Assembly: GCF_020521555.1 (NCBI RefSeq)
Contig: NZ_BPWA01000001.1
Location: 310,001-374,000, forward strand
Length of the DNA stretch: 64,000 nucleotides
From: Rodentibacter sp. JRC1
GTDB taxonomy: Bacteria > Pseudomonadota > Gammaproteobacteria > Enterobacterales > Pasteurellaceae
Direction of reading: 5' to 3'
Shown: positions 18,382 to 28,311 of the stretch, piece by piece
Layout: each line of letters opens with the position of its first letter
Numbering within the stretch: the first letter of the stretch is position 1
The notes under the pieces: generated by a model
Told to the model about the DNA's origin: nothing
Database searches by the model: none
The model's input: the letters and a program-made list of their open reading frames with translations, nothing else
Translations under genes and position numbers: made by a program

Positions 18382-19766
18382 ACACCAACCTCCCCACTCA
18401 ACAACTTAGGTAATAATTCATCTCTAGCTTTTTCTAAAACCTCGTTTTCAAAAGTATTATTTTTTATCATTTCAAAAATAGGAGTTACTTTTTCTTGAAA
18501 AAAATCAATAACTTCTTTATTTGGCAATAAAACTAAAATATCCTTAACCATTTTTGAATTAACTGCTGTTGCAATAGATGATGTACTACCTAAACTATTA
18601 AAATCATATGTTTTTAAATAAAGATATAAAAACTCACTAGTTAAATTAGATTTATTTGAACATTTAAAATGTGCTATTGCTTCATTCGTTGTTGTCTCTG
18701 ATGTTGTAATAGAAACCCTCCCTACTGTTAATTTAAAACTTAAAATTACAGTATTATTAGGAATACGTTTTACATTGAATTTATTTACTGCTTCATTTGT
18801 TAAATATTCACTACTTTTAGTAATGAATACTCCAGATGCTCCCATATCTTTAATTGAAATCCATTGAACATTTTTAGGCTCTTCTGAAAACCATTCAGGC
18901 TCTTTTCTAGGAGGAGTTTTACCTATCGCCACATCAAAAAGATCATCAGCTCGAAAATACTCCCACCCCACTGGCACGCCATTTTCCCCAATCTCACTCG
19001 GCATTGCTTTGGCGAGTTGGTGGAGGGTTTGGTATTGGGTTGGGGGAAGTGCGGTCAGTTCTTCGGTAGTTTTGCCCGAGATCGCTTGCATTACGGCAAG
19101 GGTGATGTCGGGTTCGGTTTTGCCCTCGGCAATAGCTTGCGCTTTGGCTTTAACTGGGTCAAAGTCAATAAACCAACTTTTAAAAATCGCTTGGGCGATT
19201 TGTTCTAGGGTTTGGTTGGTTTGGGTGTTGAGTTCTATTTTTTTATAAAAATTTCTTGCTAGCTTTACAATACTATTTAATACATTCTCATTAGGAAGAG
19301 GAATTACTGCATCTTCAATTTCTTTTGAATTAAATGCAGGGTAAGCAGCTCCATCAGCAATCTGAATTAAATAATTTGTAAATATTTCTGATGTAATTAA
19401 GGAATATAAATACCAAGCTAAATTTTCATTATTAGCTCTAATAACACAAAAACCAGTTGAAGCAATCCAATTATCTTCGACCCCAGTTAATAAAGCATAT
19501 TGTTTTAAATTTGGTCTTACAGTAGAAATAATTATGTCATTATTTTTTAATTTTCTTTTAGCTCTACTTGGTGCATCATTTATAGATATTAACTTTGGTT
19601 TTTCGTAAAAATGACTTGATACTGAAGATATATCTATGTAACAAATTTCTTTAAAATTATCTTTCTTTGTCAATGTATCAGGATTCACCTTAGCTAAATC
19701 AGATAATTTAACTAAAGACCAATTATCAGGAATATTAAAATTTATTTCGGTAATATTAAATGCCAT
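18378..19766 (-). CDS. hsdS: Type I RM specificity subunit HsdS
   Basis: The 462-residue subunit has two target-recognition domains (about 10-170 and 265-420). They are separated by a conserved helical spacer: QTNQTLEQIAQAIFKSWFID near 180-200, then FDPVKAKAQAIAEGKTEP. A second spacer ends the protein (ARDELLPKLLSGEV). Each recognition domain reads one half of a bipartite site; the actual target is not predictable. The recognition domains are AT-rich while the spacer is GC-richer, the usual mosaic. It overlaps hsdM by 11 bases and the FRG gene by 4. No inverted duplicate hsdS copies are seen, so specificity shuffling is not indicated here. Confidence 0.94.
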   Translation of the reverse strand: MAFNITEINFNIPDNWSLVKLSDLAKVNPDTLTKKDNFKEICYIDISSVSSHFYEKPKLISINDAPSRAKRKLKNNDIIISTVRPNLKQYALLTGVEDNWIASTGFCVIRANNENLAWYLYSLITSEIFTNYLIQIADGAAYPAFNSKEIEDAVIPLPNENVLNSIVKLARNFYKKIELNTQTNQTLEQIAQAIFKSWFIDFDPVKAKAQAIAEGKTEPDITLAVMQAISGKTTEELTALPPTQYQTLHQLAKAMPSEIGENGVPVGWEYFRADDLFDVAIGKTPPRKEPEWFSEEPKNVQWISIKDMGASGVFITKSSEYLTNEAVNKFNVKRIPNNTVILSFKLTVGRVSITTSETTTNEAIAHFKCSNKSNLTSEFLYLYLKTYDFNSLGSTSSIATAVNSKMVKDILVLLPNKEVIDFFQEKVTPIFEMIKNNTFENEVLEKARDELLPKLLSGEVGV

Positions 19767-21463
19767 ACCCCAACCCTCCTAAACTTTCTTTAATTTTCGC
19801 TTCCAATTCCGCACTTTGTTTAAACTGTTCGTTTAAAAGAGCGGTCAGATTTTGCATTTTTTCTGCAAAGGGGATTCCGTCATCTTCGATTTCTTCGGTG
19901 CCGACATATCTGCCGGGGGTGAGGACAAACTCATTTTGGGCGATTTCCTCTAGGCTTGCCGAATAACAAAAGGCAGCTTGGTTTTGGTAGCCTTGATTAC
20001 TTTGCCATTGGTGGTAGCAATCGGCGATTTGAGCAATATCTTCAGGGGTGAAATCCCGCAAGACTTTGTCTTTCATATAGCCGATTTTGCGTGCGTCAAT
20101 AAATAACACTTCGCCTTTGCGTTTTTTGGCTTTGTTTAAAATCCAGATACAGGCTGGAATCGTTACGTTGGTAAAGAGTTGGCTTGGCAAGGCGACCATC
20201 GCTTCCACTAAATCCGCCTGCACAATGGCTTTGCGGATTTCGCCTTCGTTATTGGTTTGACTGCTCATTGAGCCGTTGGCAAGCACCAAGCCCATTCTGC
20301 CTTTTTCGCTTAGGCTGTAAAGCATATGCTGTATCCACGCAAAGTTGGCATTGCCTTTCGGCGGTGTGCCGAATTGCCAGCGTGGGTCGTTGGCAATGCT
20401 TTCATCCCACCAATCTTTCTTATTAAATGGCGGATTTGCCATAATGACATCCATTTTTTTGTCGATATGCTTAGGGTGTTGCAAGGTATCATCATTAGCA
20501 AAATCAAACTCCAACCCTCGAATAGCCATATTCATCACAGCGAGTTTATAGGTAGTTGAATTAAATTCTTGTCCATAAATAGAAACATTATATTTATTCC
20601 GTTGATGACTATGAATAAATCGGTCTGCCTGCACAAAAAATCCGCCACTACCCATTGCAGGGTCATATATTCGCCCTGTATAAGGCTCTAGCATTTCAAC
20701 CATCAGGGTTACGATAGATTTAGGGGTAAAATATTCCCCTCCTTTTTTCCCTTCTACACTTGCAAATTCACCTAAAAAATATTCATAAACGTGTCCGAGA
20801 ATATCTTTGGAAGCTAAATGTATAGGCTCACCATTAAAATTAGGCTCGCTAAAGTTAGTATTAGAAAAAAGATTGATTAAACCTATTAATGATTTTTCAG
20901 ACGCATTGAAACGTGCTACACGTTGTAAAACCCCTTTGAGTTTTGGGTTTTCTTGTTCAATGGCTTCAAAGGCATCGTCTATAAGACTAGTTACGCTTTT
21001 AAATTTTCCGCCCCAAGGCAATTCTGCTCCGCTGTTAAATGAAGCGACATTTTTCAGATTTTCCCAACGGGCTTGCTCCGGCACATAGAAGATATTTTCA
21101 GCGATGTAATAATTCCGGTCGTTGAGTTCCGCTTGGAAACGTTCTTCAAATTCATCCGCTAGATAAAAACTTGGATCAAAATAAAATTCGTGGTTGGGAT
21201 CGTTGAATTGTTGGTGAAGTGTCTTTTGTCGGAGAGTAAAACTGTCAGAAATATATTTAAGAAAAATAAATCCTAGTACAACGTGCTTATAATCAGAAGC
21301 CGTCACCGACCCTTGTAATTTATTGGCGGCTGCCCATAATTTATTATCTAAATCCTTTAAAAAGGCTTGACTTAGATCGCTATTTAGGCAAGGTTCGGTT
21401 CGGTTCGGTTCGGTTCGGTTCGGTTCGGTCAGGATTATGTTGGATTAAATTTTCGTTTGCCAT
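19756..21463 (-). CDS. hsdM: Type I RM methyltransferase HsdM, phase-variable and out of frame here
   Basis: The true start is the ATG at 21463 (MANENLIQHN) with GAGGTG upstream. That frame runs into a (GAACC)7 tract and stops at TAG after 27 codons. The rest of HsdM (SDLSQAFLKDLDNKLWAAANKL, then on to 19756) is intact in the +1 frame. Adding one 5-base unit (8 units) or losing two (5 units) restores a 570-residue protein; 7 or 6 units do not. Methylase motifs are DPAMGSGGFF and MANPPF. A GTG at 21306 could start a protein lacking 54 residues, but it cuts into the conserved N-terminal helical domain. The product adds N6-methyladenine and is needed for restriction. This copy reads as phase OFF. 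Confidence 0.93.
21392..21429. repeat. Pentanucleotide repeat (GGTTC)7 within hsdM
   Basis: Seven perfect GGTTC units run from 21392 to 21426, plus a partial GGT. They read GAACC on the coding strand and lie about 11 codons into hsdM. Unit number decides the reading frame, a classic slipped-strand phase-variation tract. Confidence 0.95.
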
Positions 21464-21655
21464 AAAAAACACCTCTTTTTTGTATAAATTTCTTGTGATA
21501 AAAATCGAGAAAATTGTAGTTGAATAAAAGCGGAAAAACAATCCGAGAGTTGAATAATAAGCGGGCAATAACATCTTTATAAAAATTTCGGCAAATCACT
21601 AAATCTAAAAACGGCTTTTCAGTTAATCATTGAATGCCTTTTAAATCACAAATAA

Positions 21656-21704
21656 AAACAATTATCATTAAATTAGAAATAAAGTTATAATGAAAATCAA
21701 TTTT
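21656..21704 (+). promoter_or_regulatory. Fur-box-like sites upstream of TonB receptor
   Basis: ATAATGAAAATCAATTTT at 21687-21704 resembles the Fur consensus GATAATGATAATCATTATC. A second half-like site, CAATTATCATTAAAT, lies at about 21659. They sit 45-90 bases before the receptor start. Iron-dependent repression is inferred. Confidence 0.55.
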
Positions 21705-21747
21705 TTATTCGATTAATTATTGCACAATATAAAAGGAGCTAATTAAA

Positions 21748-24111
21748 ATGAAGCTATCTTATCTTCATTGCTTTGTTGCTTGTAGTCTTTCTGCGCTCGC
21801 AACTTATTCATTCGCCGTTGAAAAAACGCCTAAGGAGAAAAATCAACTTGAAGAAATCGTGGTTTATGCAAACCAAACGCAGGAACTCTCTTCTTCACAA
21901 ACCATTTCTAAAGAAAAAATAAAAAATATGCCGAATTCTAACGGCAATATTACCGATTATCTGAAAACCAATCCTCACGTACGTTTTGAGCAAAGCGACC
22001 AAAATGGCACACAGCGCGGTGAAATCAAACCTGAAAATATTTCCATTAATGGTGCTGAGCCTAACCAAACCGCTTTTTTTGTGGATAATGTGAATGTGAA
22101 TAATGATTTAATGGCGGATAGCGAAGTGTTTGACGGGGCAATGCAAGTCGTTCCCGGGCTTGGACACACCCAAGCTTATTTCTTTGATGCCAATATGCTC
22201 TCTTCTATTGTTGTTCACGATAGCAATATCTCTGCCAGCCTTGGAGGGTTTACCGGTGGCGCTGTTGTTGCAAAAACCCGCCAATATAGCGGTAAAAATG
22301 GGGTTAAACTGAATTACCGAACAACAAGATCTTCATGGGCTAAATTACACGCCGATACAGATTTACAGGATAAATTAAACAGCATTTTACCTGATGCCAC
22401 GCTGCAAGCTACTTACCAGCCTAAATATAAAAAACAATTCTTTAATGTCGTTGCCGAACAAGCATTAACGGATAATCTCGGTGTCGTTATCGGGCTGAGT
22501 CGCCGAGGGTCAAATATTCAACAAAGTAAATTAGTCTCAAAAGAAGGTAAACGTGATAATCAATTCTATCGCTTTCAGTCAGACAATGGTTTAATCAATT
22601 TCAACTGGACACCTAATGCTGATGATCGTTTCGAATTAGGATTACGCTATTCTAATTATCGTGAAAGTAAATTCTATTCACATACGTTAAACAATAACGT
22701 GAAAGACTATCACCAAGCTTATGGTGCGACACTCGCTTGGATTCACGCTTTCAATTCGGGAATACTTACAACCACATTGGCTTATGATCAAATGACAGAT
22801 AAACGTGATTCCGAATCCGCCGATGTAGAAACGCTCATTATTCCCGGTCTTGATGATTCTATTGAAATCGGTGGTTACGGTGATAGCCAATTAAGACAGC
22901 GTAACCTGTCGATTTCCACGGAATATGCCTTGAATGCTTTTGATTGGGGGAATGTAAATCATAATATTTCCGTTGGTACGACTTACCAATTTACCCAATA
23001 TAAATTTAATCGGGATCAAGATGTTACCGGAAAAATCACTTTTTTTGATCCTACTCTTTCGCCGGATTTAGTGCCTGATAGCCCTAAAGAATTGAAAGCA
23101 AAAAGAGGAAAAGCCAATAGTCAGTACCAAAACTTTGCACTTTACGCAGAAGATTTGATGAAATGGCGTAACTTTGAATTTCGTATGGGTTTACGTGCCG
23201 AACGTGATGATTATCTAAAAAATACGAATATAGCACCACGTTTGGTCGCCAAATGGAAACCTTTTGAAGATACCGGATTAAGTGTCGGTTATAACCGTTA
23301 TTACGGACGTTCATTCGCTTCTTTAAAACTCACGGATAAAATTCTCAAATTAAACGAAAACGAAACCCGTCGTTATAATAAACTCAAATCACTGAAAACG
23401 CCTTATGCCAATGAATTAAGCCTAGGTTTAGAACAAAACTGGGGCAATTTCGCCTTTAATCTCAAATATATTTATCGCCAAAATCGCCAACGTATCATAT
23501 TGGATCGTTACGAAGATAATGAAGGTAATAAAGTATCCGAATATAAAAACGGTAAGCCTTATAATGTGAATGTCTATACTTTCCAAGTTAATAATATTGA
23601 ACCTTGGAAATTAGGGAACACCTATTGGAATACCGGCTTCGCTTTTGACTGGCTTGATACAAAACTTAGTGATGTCTATTCCGATATAAACGGTAAAGAA
23701 TTAGTCGTTTTAGACGGAAAAGTGATGACTCGTGAAGAAATGCGCCGTAAAATAAATGCCAGCACTGAAGATTGGACACTTCGTTACAACCTTGATATGG
23801 TAATCCCCGATTATGGGATCACTTGGTCAAATTATCTTTGGGTGAAAGCACCGATTCGAGGCTATAAAGAAGTAGATGAACAATCGGAAAAACCAATCTA
23901 CCGCACGTTCAATTACGGCCGTCATACACAATGGGATATGCGTTTACGTTGGCAACCAACGATTGCCGAACAGCACAAACCTTATATTCAAGTGGATGTG
24001 CTAAATGTCTTAAATAAAACCCGTAAAATTATGAAACGTAGCGGTTCGGAAAACTTCGGTGAATATACCCCGGGTCGAGAATTCTGGTTAGAAATAGGCT
24101 ACGAATTTTAA
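21748..24111 (+). CDS. TonB-dependent outer-membrane receptor paired with an M16 protease
   Basis: The 787-residue outer-membrane receptor has a signal peptide (about 1-23, ending SFA). A TonB-box-like LEEIVVYANQ (about 34-43) and a plug domain follow (about 50-170, with GEIKPENISINGAEPNQTAFFVDNV and GFTGGAVVAKT). The 22-strand barrel ends in an aromatic residue (IGYEF). It imports a ligand using TonB energy. Next comes an M16 zinc protease, 274 bases downstream. That pairing matches YddB/PqqL of Escherichia, FusA/FusC of Pectobacterium (ferredoxin iron piracy) and, in H. influenzae, a similar receptor-protease pair. A protein ligand cut after import is therefore plausible but unproven. Upstream Fur-like sites support iron control. 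Confidence 0.9.
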   Translation: MKLSYLHCFVACSLSALATYSFAVEKTPKEKNQLEEIVVYANQTQELSSSQTISKEKIKNMPNSNGNITDYLKTNPHVRFEQSDQNGTQRGEIKPENISINGAEPNQTAFFVDNVNVNNDLMADSEVFDGAMQVVPGLGHTQAYFFDANMLSSIVVHDSNISASLGGFTGGAVVAKTRQYSGKNGVKLNYRTTRSSWAKLHADTDLQDKLNSILPDATLQATYQPKYKKQFFNVVAEQALTDNLGVVIGLSRRGSNIQQSKLVSKEGKRDNQFYRFQSDNGLINFNWTPNADDRFELGLRYSNYRESKFYSHTLNNNVKDYHQAYGATLAWIHAFNSGILTTTLAYDQMTDKRDSESADVETLIIPGLDDSIEIGGYGDSQLRQRNLSISTEYALNAFDWGNVNHNISVGTTYQFTQYKFNRDQDVTGKITFFDPTLSPDLVPDSPKELKAKRGKANSQYQNFALYAEDLMKWRNFEFRMGLRAERDDYLKNTNIAPRLVAKWKPFEDTGLSVGYNRYYGRSFASLKLTDKILKLNENETRRYNKLKSLKTPYANELSLGLEQNWGNFAFNLKYIYRQNRQRIILDRYEDNEGNKVSEYKNGKPYNVNVYTFQVNNIEPWKLGNTYWNTGFAFDWLDTKLSDVYSDINGKELVVLDGKVMTREEMRRKINASTEDWTLRYNLDMVIPDYGITWSNYLWVKAPIRGYKEVDEQSEKPIYRTFNYGRHTQWDMRLRWQPTIAEQHKPYIQVDVLNVLNKTRKIMKRSGSENFGEYTPGREFWLEIGYEF

Positions 24112-24115
24112 TCTG

Positions 24116-24321
24116 GTATTATGTAAGCGGTGCGTTACGGCAAGCCTAACGCACCCTACAGCCACCACCTGAAATATCAGGGGGGGGGGAAATGGTGGGC
24201 AAAAAATTTGTCCACCTATCACTTTACATCAATCACGGTAGGGTTCGGTTAAGCAAGACCCCGGTTTCAATCCCGATATTTTAAGATCGGTAGGGTGCGT
24301 TAGGCTTGCCGTAACGCACCA
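24116..24321. repeat. Cluster of palindromic repeats between receptor and pqqL
   Basis: Two GGTGCGTTA-core palindromes (about 24129-24160 and 24290-24321, opposite orientation) flank a G10 tract (24180-24189). They also flank a different palindrome, GGTGGGCAAA with TTTGTCCACC (24194-24216). There is no gene. These fill most of the gap between two genes expected to be co-regulated. Confidence 0.75.
24180..24189. repeat. Homopolymer G10 tract
   Basis: Ten consecutive Gs lie 197 bases before the pqqL start and 69 bases after the receptor stop. A tract of this length is prone to slippage. Being intergenic, it could only alter spacing. Confidence 0.85.
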
Positions 24322-24385
24322 AAATAATGTTTTAATCAACTGATAAGGGCGTACAAAACGCCCTTTCTTTCCTCTATCAAAAATT

Positions 24386-27157
24386 ATGAAAAAACTGACC
24401 GCACTTTTATTTTTATTTATGACTTTAGTAAGCTGTACACAAACCACATCAGAGAATCAGAATACGTTGCCTTTTCACCCTGACCTTTTGCAGGGTAAAT
24501 TAGCCAACGGCTTACGTTATTACATATTAGAAAATGATGACCCTAAAGATCGCGTGTATCTCCGTCTTGTGGTTAACGCCGGTTCTATGAATGAAGATGA
24601 GGATCAAAAAGGCGTGGCTCATATCGTTGAGCATATGGCATTTAACGGTTCGCAAAAGTATCCGGGCAATCAGATCATCAATGCCCTAGAAAAATTAGGT
24701 ATGACATTTGCTCGTGATATTAACGCATTTACCGATTTTGAAAATACCGTCTATACCCTTAATCTCTCCAATAACGATGAACAAAAACTCTCTCTTGCCT
24801 TAGAAGTGATAGACGAATGGATGAATCATTTAACCATTTTACCGCAAGACTTAGATGCCGAACGAGGCGTTGTATTGGAGGAATGGCGGGCACGCCTTAG
24901 CCCTGTGCTGCGCCTTGGTGATAAAAAAAGTGCAATTGAAATGGCGAATTCCCGTTATATCCAACGAGACCCGATTGGTGATGTGAGTATCATTAAAAAC
25001 GTATCACCACAACGTGTAAAAGATTTTTATCGTAAATGGTATCGTCCGGACAATATGTCTTTAGTGATCGTCGGCGATATTCATAAAACTAAAATTCAGT
25101 CATTAATTAAACAAAAATTCGCTCACGCCAAAACACCGGCTACGCCATTAGAAAAAATTGATTTTCATATTCCATTAATCAATCACTTGCGTTTTGCAAC
25201 TGTGGCAGAAAAAGAAACTGATTATCGCAGTATTGAATTCAGCTTGTTTGAACCATTCCAAGAAACGAATACTGAAGCCGGTTACAAACAGGATTTAATT
25301 CGTGCAGTTATGGGAGGTCTGCTCAATACCCGATTACAAGAATGGGAAAAGCGACATCCGAAGTTGATTGATTCCGCCGCTTTTTACGATTCTCTGCTAG
25401 GACGAGAAACACAACAGCATTTGTTTAGCTTACAGCTCAATAATACGGACTATCAGCAAGGGGTAAAATTGTTGTTCCAATTTATGGCAGAAATTAAACA
25501 ACATGGTTTTAGCCAAACGGAATTCAAACAAGAAATTGAACGGTTACAAGCGTTAAATCAACGTCGATTGGATTTAAAAGAAGGAAGTTTGCGTATCGCC
25601 ACCCAATTACTCGCAACAAGTGTGATGAAAAATCCTGTGTTTTTAAGTAAATCGCAAAAATATCGACTTAAATCCCGTTTATTGAAAAATATTACACAGC
25701 AAGAAGTGGAACAAGAATTTGCCCGTATTATGGCATTATCGTCAAAATTAATGTTGGTGACTTTACCTGACCCACAACATAAATTGACATTAAATCAATC
25801 AGAAGTGGAAAATCTTTGGCAAATCAGTTTTAACCGCTCCCAACCGAACTGGCAAAATCAACAGACCAAACAAACGCTACCACCGCTTAATTTAACGGAA
25901 GGCGACATCGTTCAAGAAATACGGAAAGATCAGGGGGATATTTATGAATTTCAACTCGGTAACGGTAGTAAATTAATTTATTTATATAGCGATAAAACAC
26001 CAAAACAGGTGTATTTCAAAGCCATGACCGCAGGCGGTGTACGTTCCGTACCCGAACATGACTTTCATCTGTTGCGTTCTGCGGCGAAAGTGGTGGATGA
26101 AAGCGGTATCGGCGAAATATCCCGACAAGATTTTCTTCATCTATTCCGCAAAACACCGCTTGGTTTATCAACGGTTTTAGATGATTATTACCAAGGTTTT
26201 ATTGGCGCAAGTAAAACCGACGATTTTGAAAATGTGTTAAAACTGTTTCGCTTAAAATTACAATCCGCCCCAGTGGATCCGGATGTTTTAGAGAAGTATA
26301 AAAAAGACGGATTGGAATATTTGCATAAAAAAGATAAAGAAACCGAATTTGCACGCAAGGTAGCAAAACTACGCCACCCTAATGTAGAAACCGTTTATAG
26401 CCAAACAGCGCAAAATCTGACCGCACTTTCAGCCTCTAAATTAAGCCGAATTTACCAACATTATTTGGCTGAAAAAACCGACTTTATCTACTTTATCGTG
26501 GGCGATATTGCCGTATCCGAAGTAAGAAAACTCGCTAAACATTATTTAGCGAACTTGGAGGTAAAAGAACAATTGCGTCCAAGCTACGCCGTTAAAGTAG
26601 CAATACCTGAGAAACGATTGGTTGTTAGTGGTTTTTCAGAGCCACGAGCAGAAGTAGAGATATATTTTGTCGCAAATAATCCATGGCAGGCGGAAAATGC
26701 TTATCTATTCGATGTCTTAGCGGATATTTTGCAAGAAAAACTACGTCTATTACTGCGAGAACAAGAATCAAGTATTTATTCGGTCAATGTTTCTATTTTC
26801 CAAGAGCCGCAACTTCCTCAAGCTGAAGGTAGAATCACTTTTAGTGCGGCACCTCATCGGGTTAATCACTTACTACAGCTCACACGGCAAGTGATGGATG
26901 AAATCATACAACAAGGCGTTGAACCGGAATTATTAGCCAAAAAACTCGTGGAGAAACAAATTCAAATCAAACAAAACTTTGATAGTTTAGTCTTTGTATT
27001 AAACCAAGTCGAACAAAGTTACTTACTGACTCAAAGCCCTGATTTAATCTATTTGTACCAACAATTAGAACGGGATATTACCTTGGAAAAGGTCAATGCT
27101 ATGGCAAAAAAACTCCTCGACCGACAAACAAGATTCGAAGCCATATTAACTAAATAA
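24386..27157 (+). CDS. pqqL: M16 zinc protease lipoprotein (PqqL/FusC type)
   Basis: The 923-residue protein comprises two M16 homologous halves (about 30-480 and 500-920). The inverted zinc motif HIVEH is at 79-83. The downstream metal-binding Glu lies in DLDAERGVVLEEW. Unlike typical periplasmic PqqL, the N-terminus is a lipoprotein signal with lipobox LVSC (Cys17) followed by a TQTTSENQ linker. It is therefore probably membrane-anchored in the periplasm; the inner or outer leaflet is not settled. Relatives degrade small imported proteins (FusC cuts plant ferredoxin to release iron). It follows the TonB receptor, with which it probably acts. An uptake signal overlaps the start. Confidence 0.9.
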   Translation: MKKLTALLFLFMTLVSCTQTTSENQNTLPFHPDLLQGKLANGLRYYILENDDPKDRVYLRLVVNAGSMNEDEDQKGVAHIVEHMAFNGSQKYPGNQIINALEKLGMTFARDINAFTDFENTVYTLNLSNNDEQKLSLALEVIDEWMNHLTILPQDLDAERGVVLEEWRARLSPVLRLGDKKSAIEMANSRYIQRDPIGDVSIIKNVSPQRVKDFYRKWYRPDNMSLVIVGDIHKTKIQSLIKQKFAHAKTPATPLEKIDFHIPLINHLRFATVAEKETDYRSIEFSLFEPFQETNTEAGYKQDLIRAVMGGLLNTRLQEWEKRHPKLIDSAAFYDSLLGRETQQHLFSLQLNNTDYQQGVKLLFQFMAEIKQHGFSQTEFKQEIERLQALNQRRLDLKEGSLRIATQLLATSVMKNPVFLSKSQKYRLKSRLLKNITQQEVEQEFARIMALSSKLMLVTLPDPQHKLTLNQSEVENLWQISFNRSQPNWQNQQTKQTLPPLNLTEGDIVQEIRKDQGDIYEFQLGNGSKLIYLYSDKTPKQVYFKAMTAGGVRSVPEHDFHLLRSAAKVVDESGIGEISRQDFLHLFRKTPLGLSTVLDDYYQGFIGASKTDDFENVLKLFRLKLQSAPVDPDVLEKYKKDGLEYLHKKDKETEFARKVAKLRHPNVETVYSQTAQNLTALSASKLSRIYQHYLAEKTDFIYFIVGDIAVSEVRKLAKHYLANLEVKEQLRPSYAVKVAIPEKRLVVSGFSEPRAEVEIYFVANNPWQAENAYLFDVLADILQEKLRLLLREQESSIYSVNVSIFQEPQLPQAEGRITFSAAPHRVNHLLQLTRQVMDEIIQQGVEPELLAKKLVEKQIQIKQNFDSLVFVLNQVEQSYLLTQSPDLIYLYQQLERDITLEKVNAMAKKLLDRQTRFEAILTK

Positions 27158-27204
27158 AATAGACTATATCAGATAATAAGTGCGGTCAAAAATATCGATA
27201 TTTT

Positions 27205-27338
27205 TCGGTATTATGCATCACTTGCACAAAAGGCTGTTTTTAATTCAAATGTAGGGTGCGTTACGGCTTCGCTTAACGACACCCTACCCCAAGAAATATT
27301 GGATATAAAATTCTCTTTTTGCGACTGATAGATAATGT
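27205..27338. repeat. MITE-like element upstream of the metal importer
   Basis: The left end is TCGGTATTATGCATCACTTG and the right end the complement of CATTATCTATCAGTCGCA. The core is a shortened palindrome, GGTGCGTTACGGCTTCGC. The left end is shared with 37811-37964 and the right end with 42422-42541 and 53650-53794. It ends 14 bases before a Fur-like box. An uptake signal (27180-27188) lies just outside its left end. Confidence 0.8.
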
Positions 27339-27351
27339 CAAAAAACCAAAT

Positions 27352-27370
27352 TTGATAATCATTTGCATTT
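27352..27370 (+). promoter_or_regulatory. Fur-box-like site upstream of sitABCD
   Basis: TTGATAATCATTTGCATTT resembles the Fur consensus and lies 60 bases before the first gene of the importer. It is followed by a possible -10, TATAAT, at about 27391. Confidence 0.6.
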
Positions 27371-27429
27371 ACAGGTATGTTTTTTTATTTTATAATCTCG
27401 GTGCATTAATTAAAAAAGGAGAAAATTAA

Positions 27430-28311
27430 ATGCGTTTAATTCTTTCAATTTGCCTAATTTTAGGCTCACTTTTTAGCTTACCAAGTTATGCTAAATTTAA
27501 AGTCATTACCACTTTCACGATTATTCAAGATATTGCGCAAAATGTTGCCGGAGAAGCGGCGATTGTGGAGTCTATCACCAAACCGGGGGCAGAAATTCAC
27601 GATTACGAACCAACGCCGAAAGATATTGTAAAAGCACAATCGGCAGATTTAATTTTATGGAATGGATTGAATCTTGAACGTTGGTTCGAACGATTCTTTC
27701 AAAACCTCGATAAAAATACTCCCTCTGTTGTCGTTACCGAAAATATCCAACCAATGTCTATTTTTGAAGGGCCTTACCAAGGGTTACCTAATCCTCACGC
27801 TTGGATGTCCCCGTCTAATGCACTAATTTATGTTGAGAACATCAAACAAGCATTAATCAAATATGACCCGCAAAATGCGGATGCCTATCGCCAAAATGCG
27901 GCAGCTTATATCAAAAAAATCAAAGCATTAGATCAACCTTTACGGGAAAAATTATCTAAAATCCCTGAAAATCAACGCTGGTTGGCAACAAGTGAAGGTG
28001 CATTCAGTTATTTGGCGAAAGATTATGGTTTTAAAGAAGTCTATTTATGGCCGATTAATGCCGAGCAACAAGGAACACCGCAACAGGTTCGCAATATGAT
28101 TAATTTAGTTCGTGAACACAAAATTCCTGTCGTATTCAGTGAAAGCACGATCTCTCCAAAACCGGCTCAACAAGTAGCGAAAGAAAGCGGTGCAAAATAT
28201 GGTGGCGTGCTTTACGTTGATTCCCTTTCTACGGCAAAAGGACCGGTTCCGACATACATTGATTTACTCAATGCCACTGTATCAACTATCGCAAAAGGAT
28301 TTGAAAAATAA
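27430..28311 (+). CDS. sitA: Mn/Fe-binding protein of ABC importer (SitA/YfeA)
   Basis: The 293-residue periplasmic cluster A-I binding protein has a signal peptide (1-21). The metal ligands appear as two His, one Glu and one Asp: [25 protein letters not shown] and YVDSLS. The His-His-Glu-Asp set is typical of manganese or iron binders (SitA, YfeA, MtsA), whereas zinc binders use three His. It lacks the His-rich loop of ZnuA. It is the first gene of a four-gene operon and overlaps sitB by one base. An AAAAGGAG site precedes the ATG. The name afeA or yfeA is used in some relatives. A Fur-like box is upstream. Confidence 0.9.
   Translation: MRLILSICLILGSLFSLPSYAKFKVITTFTIIQDIAQNVAGEAAIVESITKPGAEIHDYEPTPKDIVKAQSADLILWNGLNLERWFERFFQNLDKNTPSVVVTENIQPMSIFEGPYQGLPNPHAWMSPSNALIYVENIKQALIKYDPQNADAYRQNAAAYIKKIKALDQPLREKLSKIPENQRWLATSEGAFSYLAKDYGFKEVYLWPINAEQQGTPQQVRNMINLVREHKIPVVFSESTISPKPAQQVAKESGAKYGGVLYVDSLSTAKGPVPTYIDLLNATVSTIAKGFEK

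Noticed and set aside
19756..21306. HsdM starting at GTG 21306 as the normal full protein
   Set aside because: It would lose 54 residues of the conserved N-terminal domain, and a better start with a ribosome site lies at 21463 beyond the repeat.
24264..24274. GTTTCAATCCC, like the end of some CRISPR repeats
   Set aside because: It is a single copy with no regularly spaced repeats or cas genes nearby.
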